A stretch of DNA of 64,000 bases from NCBI GenBank assembly GCA_008360975.2, contig CM039184.1:39295797-39359796 (forward strand), given 5' to 3'. The stretch is from Lichenostomus cassidix. Its lineage: Eukaryota > Chordata > Aves > Passeriformes > Meliphagidae. Below are positions 1-13,300 of this stretch, in pieces. Position numbers and translations under genes: made by a program. The first letter of the stretch is position 1; each line of letters opens with the position of its first letter. The notes below the pieces were generated by a model. It made no database searches, was not told the DNA's origin, and saw only the letters and a list, made by a program, of their open reading frames with translations.

Positions 1-1984
1 AAGAAAGCATTATCCTTTCTCCTCTACCCATTTGCCTTTGCCACCTGCTCCTCTGGATTTGGGCATCCCTCATGTTTCCTTATAACAAATCTTTCCAGTT
101 CCCTTAATCACAGGAGTGATGCAAGGGAGCAGAAGGGTATTTAGTGGCAGTCCTGTCCAATTCCCTTTCTTTCCCCTAAATTTGTGCCTGCTTAAATATG
201 CTTTGCCTAACTGGCAGATGGGCAAGACTGTGTGTTCCTGTGGGGTCAGGAATAAGAGGAGCATCAGGAAACTCCTGTGTTATGAAGACTGGTGGAACTT
301 CTCATGTTCTGCTCTCTACTTGTAGATCAGGACAATTTCAGAGCACTGAAATTGTATGGAAGAATGAAGTGGGCCCTTGGAGGGCAGGAAGCAGAGCACT
401 GCTTACAGCTGCCTTGCTTCCGTCCCTAGAAATACCTCTACCACCCCAGAAGGGTCTCTAGCTGCAAGTCTGTGCACATGTGAGCTAAGCACAGTGGTGG
501 ATGTCACACCACCTAGGTCTGTCCCAAGTAGCACCAGCTTCCCTCTGTGTTCATGATCTCCTGTGTGAAAGTCCTGGGCCCAGCTAACCCCTCTGCAACC
601 CAATCAGTTTGGTTTTCTTTTGCAAATCACAATGAAATTCTGATGCAATACAGTAAAAATGGCTGCACAGCTTTTTAAGACCAAACCTGGACAGAATTTT
701 GCTTAAGTGTTGAAAACCTACAAATAATAACTTTTCTTTTTCTTAAAAAAAAGAAAAAATATTAAAAGCAATTTTAGCTATTTACACTCTGTGAGACTTT
801 CAGATTTTCAAAATGCACAGTGTACAACAAAGGTGCGCTTCCAGTGTCAAACTTTTTTCATGGTGAGGAGGTCAGAGCTCTCCTGCATTTCCAGCAGGAC
901 TGTACCTTTCAGTACACTGTTTTCACCCCATTTTTTTAGCTGTTTGAACTGCCCTGGAGCAGAGATGAAAATCACTAAAATGATAACATGACAGAAATAC
1001 TCCACAAGTGAACAAACTGGGATTTCTCTTTTTTAAGTTTTATTTTTCCCTCCTTGACTGACTGTAAAAACAGCTGGAATGAAAAGAATCCAGCTTCATG
1101 TTAGGAGAAAAGAAGTCTTTGGATATTGCATCAAATAATCGCAGCAGCCGAGATTTTTAGCTGGCTGTAGGGCTCCTTGCTGCTCCTGTGTTCCTACTAG
1201 TCAGTCTGGATTGACTTCAGTATTTATGGCATGAACTGAAAGATGAGGCTGATGGCAGAGCCTTCATGCAGAGAGAGTCTGTGAGTGCTTGCTGGGCCTT
1301 CCAGGGCCACAACCTGTGCTTCTTCCTCCACCACTGGGTGCTAAGCCACTAAGGCATCTGGCAGTGTGGTGATCTGCGTGGCTTGCAAATGAGAGGCCAC
1401 TCCTCTCCAAAGAATGAGTTTGGGAACACTGGCCCTATTAATTTATCTTATTTGGCATTGTTAGGAAAAAGACCCAACCCCAAACCCTCTGTTGTTAGGA
1501 TTTTCTTTAAATAGTCGGTTCCAGAAACAGGAAATTCCTTTACCTCTGGAAACAGGAAACAGATCTGACTATTACATATTTGTTTTAAATCTTTCAATTA
1601 TCCCCTGCTGCCCTTCACCTCTGACTTTCTGCTGCTCAGCAAAATTCTCTGTTTAGTTTTGATAAACCAGTATCGGGGGGTATTGTGCAGGGGTATTCTG
1701 CCAGGCAGTAAATCAATTTATTTTGTTTTAAAGTTGTCAGGGCTGGTGTTTTCTGTGTCCATCATGTCCATTATATGTATGAACACAAGAAGTTTTGTTC
1801 CCTGTAGTTTGATTCAAAGGTTTATGATCTGTTGACTCAATAAAATAAGAAGGAAGAAAATTAAAATTGGCATCACAGAACTCAATGATGGACTAGTTTG
1901 GTTGGGTTTTTTTTTTAAGGTTAATAATCAAAGCCTACTGACAAGAAAGGGCATACCAGTGGAACTGGAATACTCTTAGAAATT
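1..1984. other. Non-coding stretch, nothing recognised
   Basis: Mixed-composition DNA with short unrelated open frames. I see no repeat family, RNA gene or recognisable protein segment. Confidence 0.6.
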
Positions 1985-2235
1985 CAGGGCCAGAAGCGAC
2001 TTAAAGCTATCTTCTAATCCATCTCCTTGCCCCCAAGAAGGCTGGATGTTTATCTTCAAAACCTCTGATGAGGGTGATTTCACAACCCATCAATAAATCC
2101 TATGCTAGGCCTTTACTTTCCATGTTGTCAAAATTTTTTTCATAATACCCTCAAAAATTACTAGGTGTGTAGTAAGGTTTTGTTCTTTGTGGAGTAGAAC
2201 AGTTGACCATCCTTTTCAAACAGTTATCTGGCCTC
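1985..2235 (-). mobile_element. Old CR1-like fragment, minus strand
   Basis: The segment holds the minus-strand CR1 pattern in decayed form: CTTAAAGCTATCTTCTAATCC, then AAAACCTCTGATGAGGGTGA, TTTCACAACCC and TTTTTCATAATACCCTC. The order and spacing agree with an old CR1 subfamily, but divergence and gaps are high, so the call is moderate and the bounds are approximate. Confidence 0.5.
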
Positions 2236-5200
2236 AGGTCTCTATATTCTTGGGATGTATTTGCCGCATCTGTAACCTCTTAAGCATCTGAGTTTTTCCT
2301 TATAGATTGTGTATCCAAATGTCTTTCGGGTCTTGTTGCTTGGCTCTCGGACTCTGTGTCAAATGTGCCTGCCTTTTGTTTGAAAGGGTTATTTCCTTAT
2401 TTCCCAGACTGGGCAAAGTCTCCATCTGAAGCCTTACAGCTGATGAGCAGAAAGAAATAGCTGCCTTTTGAGCTGTGCCTATGATACTCTCTAAGTCTGT
2501 GTTTTGGTGGTCCTTGCAAAAGCTGTGTGTCATTGATGCCTGATCTGTTTCCAAATGCTTTTGTAACTTTGGTGTTTTGGTGGTACTGCTGCCTCTCTCT
2601 TTATTCCACTTTTGTTTCTTTGGAGTCCTCCTTCCTAAGCAGAGCACAGAGCTATTAACTGTTCTCGGAATGTGTTGGCTCTTAAATAATCACAAGCAGA
2701 GGCACTGTGCCAAATTCTGGGTTGGAATAACTGTTTTTTCTGCTTCCAAACCTTGATGTAACTCCAGAAAAATAAAGGTGTTTACGGATACATTATGAAT
2801 TAGCAAGCTGGTTGCCAGCACTTTGTAGCCAGGCCTCATCTCTGGCTGAGTGCTGTGACAGCTCTCGTGCTGTGAATATGCTTGTGCAGATGGGAGTCTC
2901 TCCATCGATCCGTTGTGTTTGTGTTCAGATTGTCTCCCTGTCATGGTGCACTGGGTCATTCTCAAAGCATTTTGGTAGCCTCTTAAACACAGGGTGCAAG
3001 AGACTCATCTTTGCTCACCCCAGCCCTGCTGCTGCCCTTGATACTGTATTCATTACCTCTTGGCTGTTCCCTCCAAAGCTGGCAAGGCATCAGTCCCTCA
3101 CACAGTCTTCCGAAAGCACTCCAAGAAGTGCAGAGCTGCAGGGATGACAGGGAATCAGCTGTATTCGCTGTCCAGCCTGTGCAATTCTGGGCTGTAGAGA
3201 TCTCCAGTGCCAGAGGGAGGAGGGCTCCCCACTGCTCCTCACTGCTCCCCAGCACTGCACCTCACCCTCACAGACACAGGACACAACATCTGTATCCATG
3301 CCATGCACTCCCAGTTTGTAACCATACTCGATGCTTAGCTAACTTCTCCTGTGAGTGTCTCAGAAACAGAGGTAGTGGTTAACACCAGTTTAGAGATGAC
3401 CTGCTGCCAACAGATGCAGCTGTTGATCTCTATACACCCTCCTGGGTAGCCAAGCAGAAAGTAGCTAACCTGGGGAAGTTGATTTTGTTCAGTAAGCAAC
3501 CACCCTAAACTTTAATTCACTTCTGGTCCATGCTTTAAACATCACATCTATGCCAGACACAGTGTGCTGCACTGTTCAATCCTGCAATTCCACCTCATCC
3601 CTGACGTTGGTCTGGTCCAGGACACAACTGCTTTTGATCTTAACTTCATTAGCTCTCAGCAAAGGGTAGCTGCTCTTGGCAAAGGAACCTGAAACAGTCG
3701 ACACATTAGTAATGAATTAAAACAAACCTGAAATAACTCTTTGTTTTAATTCCAGCATAGCATGTTGAAGCAGTTCAAGTATGCTTTGGCATGCTGAGTA
3801 GTAATGGAGATTTTTTTTTCCCTGTGTTGGTTAGTTTGAAAAATAACGACTGATTGCAGCTGAAACAATAAAGACGTGTCTTCCAGATCAACTGTAGCTT
3901 TCAAAGAGTCTGCACAGCTCATTGACTGTTCTGATACCTCCTTGATCTGAATAAGTGTGATGGTTTTACCTTTGAGATATAACCAATGGGGGAAAAAAGT
4001 GACTAGCCGTTAGTTGGAGATAAGCTTCCAAATGATGTCCCCCAGATGTGTATGGGGAAAGAACAAGAAATAACTTTTTTTTTTCACCAAAAAAAATAGT
4101 GGTATTCATTTTTGGTCTTCATCGAGTTTCTCTGGAGCCTGTTGTGGTGTGTGTTAGAGAGTTTACCTGAGGTCAGTGGGAGCCTTGCTGGTGATTACAT
4201 CATACCTCCATGCAGCTCTGTCATGGTGACAACTCATCTTTCCAGCTCACTTGGGGAGGAGGCTGGAATCCTGATTCTGATGCAGAGGAGTGGAATAGCC
4301 ATGTAACCAGTCTGGCTGCGTAGTTTTGGTGTCAGCTTCCTGGATCTCAAAAATGCAGCTGAATCTGTTTTATTTGAGCCAGAGTTTGTTTAATCTGAGC
4401 CAGGGTGCTGTGTTTGTGCCAGCATTTGGGTGGCAGCTCTTGAGAGTGTCAACTCAAATGTGTGTGCAAATATCATTTTGCTCAGAGGCTGAATTTCCTA
4501 CTTATAGAGCAGTGACTTGCCAGGGCACCTGAACGTGAGCTGGACTTAGGCTCAGTAATTGCTCTGACTGGCACTTCCTAGCAGCTCTGCCCAAGGATGT
4601 GGCTTGTGGCTGTAGCAGAGGAGGAGGGCTGCTGCAAGAGTAATCTCCCAGGCTGGCCAGATATGCCTCCTGTGCTTCCTCCACCTGGGAGTTGTATTCA
4701 GAGCTCATGATTCCTGAGCTCTGTATTCAGAGCTGTTCCCATTAAGGTATATGAAAGTCCTAATCATTCTTGTAGTGTTCCCCAAGTGCTGGGCACTGAG
4801 CACAGTCTCTGGGACTGCAGCATGTGTTTTTCTAATATGACATCTGTCTTCCTGCAAATTATTTATCTGCAACAAATGATCATTATAGTCCTGTTGTATG
4901 TGAACCAGAAGACTCTTTTGGTATAAAGCATGCTAGCATTGCAGAGCATGACTTGTATTGAAGGCGTTAAGTTTTCAAGGAGTTAAGTATGTTCCTGTGT
5001 GTTTCACAGAGAGGCAAGTGAAAAATGGTAAGTAGGTTCCCTCTGCTGCCTTGAAGGAGGGTTGCTTTTTTTCTCTTTTTAAAAACATAGATGCTCTCTG
5101 TCTGCCTTTCCTTTAAATAAATGCATGGCTGGTAGGTTTGTTGCTGTTTTGATGGAGAACTGTTGAAACTTGGATCTGTGGCTTTACACATGTATTTTAA

Positions 5201-6194
5201 GCATTTTGTGTTACTTTCATGGCACATCATGTGAAACAATCAGATGACTAGGTTTCTGATGGCCAGGGTCCTGGAGCATGTGCTCTGGAAGAAAAAAACT
5301 GAGGGACGGGGGTTTGTTCTGCCCCAAGAGATGGCTTCAGAGGAGACCTTACTGCAGCCTGCCCCTGTCTATGGGGAAGTTAATGAAAAAATGGAGCCAG
5401 CTCCAATGGACAAGGATTGTAAACTGGAATGGAATTTTCTGAGACAATATTAAGAAAAGAAAATCTCAATGAGGAAAGCTGCGCATGGATAACTCGCCTA
5501 AAGAGGCTCTAGGAGCTCTGTTCTCACAGGTTTTCAAGGCCCAAGTGTACTAAGCCCTGTGTAACATCATATGCAGTCAGAGTTGGCTCTACTTTAAACA
5601 GGAAGCTGCAGGCTTCCCAAGGTCCCTTCCTACCTGAACAGTCTTCTTTAGTGACATTGCCCATAAATACAGGGCTCGGAGGAGAGTGGAATGCAGTAGG
5701 GCCTGGGCTTGCATTCCTTGTGGTATTCCACTTCTAAATGGGGGTAAAAAAGGGACTCTAATGTGACTATGCTAGACTCGGTGTTAGTGGGAAATCCTGT
5801 CACAGCAAATGTTTCCAAGAGCAGTTGACTGCTGCCTGCCTCATTGCATCCCCATGGGGAAACACTGGCAGGGTGAGTGGGGTGTTTTTTTGTGATGCAG
5901 CAAATACAGCCTTGAAGTAATCCAAGCCTTCAGTCTTGCTGTTACACCCTTTTTCCAAATTGATGGGTTAACATTGGCATACTGTATGCGTTGACCCAGA
6001 TTGTGTTGCAGATTCAGGTTTCATTGCAGGAAACTGGAAGAAAATAAGATTACATTTTCTGTGTTGTCTGGAGTTTGCTCACCCCCAAGCCCTCCAGTTG
6101 TTGGGATGCCTCTTCCAGAGATCAGGGGCTGGGCTGTCCGCAGCTGGCGATGGCAAGCCCTTGGCAAGCAGGCTTTGGACCAAAGCTGGTGTCC
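2236..6194. other. Non-coding stretch, nothing recognised
   Basis: Open frames up to about 123 codons occur (for example near 3011-3382) but resemble no family and overlap others on both strands, as chance frames do. No transposon ends are visible. Confidence 0.6.
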
Positions 6195-6598
6195 GGTGGG
6201 CGCGGGGCTGATGGCAGCAGCGTGAGTGGCAGCCGCGGGTCGCTCCGCATCCTCGCCAGCACCGACTGGGTTTGCTGCTGCGTTTCCACCAACTCCGGCA
6301 GCCGATTCTGGGAAGTGAAGCTCACGGAGTGCGCGGGTGGGAGCGGGACCCAGTGAGGGCGTTCCTGTAGGAGTGAGTATGGACGAGATGCGCAGCTCAG
6401 GAACGCCTGGCGGGGCCGGGCGCGGAGCGGGGCCGGCGGGAGCCGCTAGAGGCCCCTCCAGGCGCGGCGATACCAGCGCCACCAGCGCCGTCCCCCGGCC
6501 CCGCCGACGCCCCGGAGGGCTCCTCTCGCCGGGCGGGCCAGGGAGGGAGGGTCCCGCCGTCGGATGCGGCCTCTTTAAAGATTAAAATCGTCTCAGAA
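6195..6598. promoter_or_regulatory. Small CpG island with no recognised gene
   Basis: About 400 bases of CpG-dense, GC-rich sequence (richest at 6400-6560) lie in otherwise AT-rich DNA and end against a CR1 element. Open frames on both strands here are by-products of GC content; no protein family is recognisable. A GTGAGTATG donor-like site at 6371 could end a non-coding first exon on the + strand, but this is only inference. The island could be a distal alternative STOX2 promoter, the promoter of a lncRNA, or an orphan island acting as an enhancer. Confidence 0.6.
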
Positions 6599-6599
6599 G

Positions 6600-6862
6600 A
6601 AGGGAAGAGGGGAGGTAATTCTGCCCCTCTGCTCCGCTCCCGTGAGACCCCACCTGGAGTACTGCGTTCAGCTCTGGGATCCGCAGCACGGTAAAGCCGT
6701 GCGCGTGTTGCAGCGGGTCTAGAGGACGACCGTAAAAATGACTGGAGAGCTAGAGCACTTCTGTGATAATAGGCTGAGAGAGCTGGGGGTTGTTCAGCCA
6801 GAAGAAAAGAAGGCTCTCGGGGGATCCTTGAGCAGCCTTCCAATACCTAAAAGGGGCTTATG
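6600..6862 (+). mobile_element. CR1 non-LTR retrotransposon, 5'-truncated copy, left half
   Basis: The sequence from about 6600 matches the CR1 reverse-transcriptase C-terminal region as I know it. The frame starting at 6642 reads [12 protein letters not shown], and the following text keeps the CR1 pattern up to the CTAAAAGGGGCTTA stretch near 6847-6860. The element is decayed and cannot be functional. It is broken at about 6862 by an inverted CR1 and resumes at about 7065. The 5' end is truncated next to the CpG island, as usual for CR1. Confidence 0.88.
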
Positions 6863-7069
6863 AGAATCACAGAAAAAGCTGAGTTAGAAGTGACCCGCAA
6901 GGATCATCGAGTCCAGCTCCTGGCCCTGCACAGGACCATCCCCAAGAGTCACATCGTGTGCCTGAGAATATTGTCCAAACATTTCTTGAACTCTGTCAGG
7001 CTTGGTGCTGTGACTGCTTCCCACCACTTTCTGGGTGAAAAACCTTTTTCTAATATCTAACCTAAGAAT
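6863..7069 (-). mobile_element. Nested CR1 fragment inserted in opposite orientation
   Basis: The left end carries the reverse-complemented CR1 tail (AGAATCACAGAA). The body (GATCATCGAGTCCAGCTCC ... CTCTGTCAGGCTTGGTGCTG) is the familiar CR1 3' end read on the minus strand. It interrupts the + strand CR1 at a point where the outer element's text is continuous before and after. The short direct repeat AGAAT at 6863-6867 and 7065-7069 could be the target-site duplication. About 200 bases long, it is strongly 5'-truncated and younger than its host element. Confidence 0.85.
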
Positions 7070-7360
7070 GATGGGCATAGACTTTTTAGCAGGACATTTA
7101 TTGGCAGGACAAGTAGTTGTGATTTTAAACTAAAAGAGAGTGGATTCAGATTGGGTAAAAGGAAGTTTTTTACAATGAGGGTGGACTGGAACAGGTTGCC
7201 AAGAGAGGTAGTAGATGCCCCATTGCTGTGAACATTAAAGGTCAGGCTGGATGGTGCCCTGAGCAACCTGATGTAGTTGAAGATGTCACTGCGCATGGCA
7301 GGGGTTTGGACCTTTAACGGTTCCTTCCAACCCAAACCAGTCTATGATTCTGTGAAAAGG
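7065..7360 (+). mobile_element. CR1 non-LTR retrotransposon, right half and 3' tail
   Basis: This resumes the outer CR1 with GACTTTTTAGCAGGACA..., GGAACAGGTTGCCAAGAGAG and GATGCCCCATTGC, then ends with CCTTCCAACCCAAACCAGTC and the ATGATTCTGTGA tail near 7343-7357, which is the diagnostic CR1 3' terminus. There is no poly(A), as expected for CR1. The conserved 3' text makes this the firmest repeat call in the window. Confidence 0.92.
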
Positions 7361-10300
7361 GAGGCAATGCATTGTGGCCGCCTGTTTTTGTGGGATCTTT
7401 GGCACCAGACCCTTTAGTGGATCCCCAGACAAACCCCCTAGGAGCTGAGCTGAGCTGAACCAGCATCAATGGGTGCATGTCTGCCCCAGCAGTGGACCAA
7501 TGCAGGTTCCTTTCCAAATTTGATATGTGGCTCAGCCTCCATAGGTCCCATGTTTTGCACCAGTTTCTGCGAGCACATGTCTTTCTGCTGACATGCAATG
7601 TGAGATTGCAGAAAATCGAAGTTGAAAGTATTACCTCTGCCTTTTCAGCTCTGGATTGTTTTATTCTGCCTCTGCTTGTCATATGTTCTGGGAAATCTGT
7701 GCCACTTCAGCTCACTAGTACTTATTTATTTTCCCTATTTTCTTTTTTGTCCTGCCTTTCTTCTTAATCATGAGAGTTTTAAGGCAGAAATTACTGGTGG
7801 TCTGAAGACTTCAGATGCATAAATTTATCATATGGATTGTGTTTGGCAATTGGAAAGTATGTTTGACAGTACTAAGTGGCTAAATGGCTTGGTGATTTAT
7901 AGTCTACTTAGGGCATAAACATAATTATTCATTTACCTCATCAAAACAAAGAAGTTCAGTATTAATGAGGATAGTTCATCAGAGCTCAGCTGCCCTGACA
8001 TGGTTTGAGACTCAAGGATCTCAGATGGGCTCTGGGATGGGTGCGGAGGGCAGAGCCTGCATGCTTGGTATGTTCTCAAGCAAGGTGTCACTGGGTACTT
8101 GCCCTCTCCTTGCAGCCTGCTCTGCTGGGCCTTGCAGCAATTTCAAGTGAAAGGGAAGGGAAGTATTTTTTTTTTCTAGCATGAATACTCCTGGATATTT
8201 TTTACAGTTTTTGGGTACTATTCTGTTTAGTGTAGTGTACATAGTATATATACGAGCAAGCATTATGCATTTAAAATCTGTCCAAAGCTGTTTTTCAAAT
8301 GTAGGATAACCAAACAGCATTGAGGAACTTCTTCACATTCAGAAGCTTTGTTGAATTTTTGGCAAACACTTCTGTGAAAATGTTATATATGTAGTCATAT
8401 AAAAACGAACATATGTGATCAACTGATAAAAAGCATGTTTCATACTGTTATTTCCTTTCTTATGTCTCCAGCTGATACTAGGGTTTTTTTGGTTTGTTGG
8501 TTTTTGTTTTGGTTTTGGTTTTTTTGTTTGGTTTTTTTTTTTAGTGTAGAGGCACACCAAATCAGCCTTTTCAGCGTAGATGCATGATTTTTGTAATCTT
8601 AAGTACAACAGCACTAGGAATGTAGTTCTGAGCTGAAACTTGAGCTCCTAGCTTTCTGCCTTGCAGTCAGACTTTGTATTTGCATTTTTAAGCTTGTAGA
8701 AACTAGGGAGTTAAAAGTTGTGCAAATAGTGCTTCAGCATGTTTCAATAACACTCGGGCTGCAATGCCTGTCTGCACAGCTCACCCCATCTGCCTGTCTC
8801 TTCCCCTCTGCTTTTTTTTCTCTTCATATTGTTTAGGTTTGACTGTGTCTAAACAACAGGCTGGCTTCCTGTACACAGCTATTCTGCTATTTTAAAGTGT
8901 AAATTTACAGTACAGAAAGACAGGGAAAATGCTTCGGAGATGAGAAGAATGATAAAACAGAGAAAACCCCTTCTTGATCCATGACTTTTAAGGGATAAAT
9001 GAAAGATATATTTCTATTAACCCTGCCTCCTGGCGGTTTTAACACACCACTTCCCATCCTTTTATGATGGGAGATCTAGGAGAGAAATTGAACTGCTCAT
9101 TCATCAGTCTGTCAGCAGTAACCTGGTTGTTTCTTTTCCCATCCCAGCTGCTCGGTCTACAGCAGATTGGTTGCTCTTCCACAGCCTTCTTCGTTCTTTT
9201 TCCATTTTTAGGGGTCAACTACTGTTTCCGCCGTGTCTCATCCTTCAAAGCTGCTTTTCACAGAGCTGTCTGTCCTCATTCTTCATCCTGTCCTGCCTTT
9301 GTGGCTCTTTTGGATGTGCAGTGCCCTATGGATTGTTCCTACTTGTATCCCATGGTTGTGCATCTTTTTCCTGGGAGGGGGCATGGTCACCAGGATCCAG
9401 CAAGCAACCTGAAGGAGTCAAACCAGCATGCAGCCTTTTACCAACCCGCAGATGAGCATGCAGTGTTGAGCCAAGACACCAGGAATGAAGGGCAGGAGGT
9501 GTGGTGAGGACAGCCAGGTCAGGGATAAGGACTACAAGGTTCCTGCAGCAGTGCTGCCTCCTTGCCCTCAGCTGTGGTCCCATCATGGGGTGTGGCACTG
9601 ATGCCTGTCTGACTTCTTGGAGGCCTGTGTTTGCTTCAGTGTAGCAGGTTGAGACATAAATGCACAAAGGGGAAGAAAGAAGACATTTTGAAAAGTTTCT
9701 CATTGATTATCTGGCGGCAAGTTAGAGCAGACTTGGCCTGGGGCTCAGTCCTGATACCCCAGCAAACTTTACTTTTTAAAGCATTAGGATAATAAACATA
9801 GCAAAGCATGCAAGAGAGAACATGACAATCTCTTCACCCCTGGTATCTCTCTGTCTGCCTGTGCTTTTATTTGGTCCTGGGAATGTTCCTCTTTGACCAA
9901 AGAGGGTATAAATTATGGGATTTACTTCTGAGCAGCCCATGGAATAGCCTGGGGCAAGTAATTCCTTGGAGATGCTTTCCTCTTCTTAAATGGGCCATTA
10001 AGGTTTGCAGCTAAATATCGAAGCAGGGAGAGGAGAGAAACAAATGGGGAAATAGTTTCCTGAAAGGAGGAAGAAGAAGAGCTATTATTCATATTCACTC
10101 ATCAGGATATTCTTAGATGTGCGTGGGAACAGCCTAACAAAAGGAGGGAGCTAGAGAGTGGCAGGCCAGGTGACAGTGATTTGCCTGGGACAGTCCAGAG
10201 GGAGTTTGAGCCATGTCATCCTTAGACAGAGACAAGGTAATTCTTCCTGAAGTAGGTTTCTTCTTTATTTCCTATCTTGGTCCCCTTCTTCCAGTACAGG

Positions 10301-13300
10301 GAGCTGTAAGGAGGGGAGGTGTTTACAAAAGAACTCATCAGTTTTGCTTACTGCTGTGTGTTAGTTGTGATGTTGCTGTTACTCTAGTGCAAGGAGTTCA
10401 AGGGAGGCATTGTGATGCAAAGTTTATCTCAGGTTGCTCTCCTGGAGATCCCAAAGTGTTCATCTGCTCCAATGTGCACTTCCAGGATGGAGGGATTGCG
10501 CCAGTGGAACAGGGGCAGCTCTTCTCAAAGTGATGGAGAAAATGTGGCTCTAGAGACCTGGACAAGCACTCTGAGCAAGGAGTGTGTGTTGCCTGTGGGG
10601 AGGAGAACAAGCTCCTGAGGGATCTGGTTTAAGGTTTGAGGCAGGTTAGGAGAACAACAAAGGATTAGACCTTGCTGCACCTCTCTGTTCCCTACAGTCA
10701 GATCACTTTTGACCCCAGTCAGATTTCATTACTTCGGATAGGTAGGTAATAGCCACTCTTACGCAGTAATTAGGGCAGTGTGTAATTATATTGCTGAGGT
10801 GGCGAGAAAGTTGTGGCTGCAAAGTCCAGCTGGCAGTGCTGCTTTCATCTGTGTGCAGTGTCGAGCAGTGCGAGGTCCTAATATCCCTGTAGATCTTCAT
10901 TCCCATGGCAGCAGCCGCAGGAGGTGTTGCTATAGCCTGCTTGGATGTGGGTTTGGCTTTTTTTTTTTCGCCACTGGCCATGTGATATGAAAGAGTGATA
11001 AAATAGATTTTAAAGGATGATATGCAATACAGGCAGTTTGTGGAAACAGTGGAAATGCTGGCATTATTGGCAAGGCTAAGGGAGGTGGGAAGGGTTGTGC
11101 TGAACTTCTGTGGCAAGAGAGCATGAGCAGTTTAATGATCATCTCTCCAAGCTTTCATAAAATACTAGATTTTGGATTGCAGTGGCAGCATCAGGATTTA
11201 AATGCCATGTCTATTATGCTAAGGCTAAAAGGAGACAAAATATATTAATAGGTAGCAAGGTTTTGCACCTGCTTATCAAATTATCCTTTTTTGCCATATT
11301 TCACTCCTGTAGATGTGTCTAATAGGTGCTGATGGATCTACTGTGGCATAAGAAAATAATATTTGCTTTGCCTGTTACATTAATTTCCATGATAAAATGA
11401 GGCTACCAGGATGACCCATTTGACTGCTGTTCTTTTTATAAAGAACAAAATTGAGTACTATTGTTATGATTAGTGTATTAAAAGTATTAGGTTTGTTGTC
11501 TTAGCTGTGCTGTATTTTCTCATGCTCTCTCTCATGCTGATTGCTAATGACAGGCTTTGGCAGGAGCCAGCCTAGGCAGTCCTTCCTGTGATGAGAACCA
11601 GATGGATGGTTTTGCTCTGGCTGTCCCTCCCATTGAGCACTGGGAACAGGAGGAGGGGGAGCAGTTTTTTTGAGGGGGTGGAGGGGAGGGGCATTTGTAG
11701 AAAAGTAAATGAATGGCAGAGAACCAGTTCTTGTCTATCCACCACTTCTCTTCCCTTGAGGCTCCTGTTTTGCAACTTTTAACCTCACCCTTGGCTTTAA
11801 CTTCTTGGCTTTCAAGCGATTGTGCTGTATGTTACATTTTCATTACTGGTAAAATTGATGGAAAATCACATTTTATTATGTGAAAAATGCAGTGTTCTTG
11901 ACTGTCAAAGCTCCATTCAGCTGGAAAAAATCTATGTGAGGCATTCTTTTATATTTCATGTATTTTGTGCATTGGTTGGAATGAAAAAATAATGAAAGGC
12001 TGTATTTTGTCAACTTTTGCATCTGTCTGACTGGCAGCACTGACTGATTTGTTTTTTAAATGTATTTATTTCTTGCGCTAAGCACTATTATTCTCCACCC
12101 TTCCACGATAAATGCAAATAATATGTGGAATGTGCAAATAATATGGGAAAAAGAGAGATGCAAATTATTGGGTCCCTCCAGGTAGGTCTGTGAAGAAACT
12201 GGAAATATGACTGTGGTGAGAAAACGTGCTGTCTTTATACCAGCTGCGGCAGTGATAACAGGGCTACTGTCTGTCTGTTTCAGGTTTCTGTGAACACATC
12301 TATAGTATTTTTTAAAATTTGTTTTTTTCTTCTCTTTTTCCCTTTCTTCTCCCGCTGTGAAACTTAAAATGTGATCTGAGTACTTTGAATATCTGAAGTG
12401 TATCACTCAGTCCATAAACTCTTCTGCCCCTCATGCGACCACTGCTGCTCAGGTGTGATGTGCCCAAACTGCTGAGGCTGTTGGGTTGTGCACAGGGAGT
12501 GAGCCAAATAACCTTGGTCTTAGGGAGAACAGGTGGATACTGCTCCTGAGATCCAGACTGGAATACCTTTTAGCATGAATTAAGCTTCCCCTCAGGGGAG
12601 AAACTTGGCTTTCCTTCCTGCACATCCATGTGCCAGCTGTGTTGGTACATGGGCATGAGTCAGATGGAAGGGAGCACAACTGATTGGCATTGGGAGATGC
12701 CAAAGCTCTGGGGATATCTTTGCAGCAGGATTAGGTTTCATTCCTGCCTTGCCATTGCCCCTAACTGTGCTCCTGCCCAGGAGAAGTTGTCACGACACTT
12801 TGCACTGCTCAGCAGTGGTGATGTGACCCTGGGTGTCTCAGCCATGCTCTTGAGCACTGTGTGAGCCAGTGACCTGGGGAGGGCTGTGAGGTGCAGCTCA
12901 CAGACCCATCCTGCTGGTCTCTGGGGTGTGCTCCATGGTTCAGGCATACCTGTGATTCAAGATCTCCCTGCAAACTGAAAACAGCATTTTCTTTTATTAC
13001 AGCTTTTTTTTTAATGTCAGAATTGTCTTTGTACCTAGATCGCTATAATTGCAATTTCAAGTGAAGAGCCCGTGAAAAGAAGTGTCAGGGTGTTCCTTCT
13101 CAGTGTTGTTTCACTGTTGCCACATGTAAAATTCGCTCCCAATCCCAGTAAAGATTTTAATGTGACACACATTTTCAGTTATTCTAAATGCTAAAAAAGT
13201 GATATCTTGATTCTTGTTAGTTCCATGTAGATTTTCTGCCAATTAAAAAAAAAAAAAAGTAAAAGCTTACAGAAAGATCTAGAAAATCCTTCTTTATAAC

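Noticed and set aside
3955..4085. TGTGATGGTTT... start resembling an LTR end
   Set aside because: No CCAAT/TATA/AATAAA order, no matching CA end and no target duplication could be seen.
6021..6843. Minus-strand frames of about 150 codons over the 6.2-6.6 kb CpG island and CR1
   Set aside because: Compositional artefacts that also run through a plus-strand CR1 element.
6860..7335. Short frames on both strands within the CR1 block
   Set aside because: Remnants of, or antisense to, decayed CR1 sequence, not host genes.
8339..8614. Minus-strand frame with a Lys/Gln/Pro-rich stretch
   Set aside because: It is the translation of the complementary strand of the T/G simple tract.
9064..9507. 147-codon plus-strand frame rich in Phe, Leu and Ser
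   Set aside because: Hydrophobic but without an ordered membrane pattern or known motif, and overlapped by other frames; consistent with chance.
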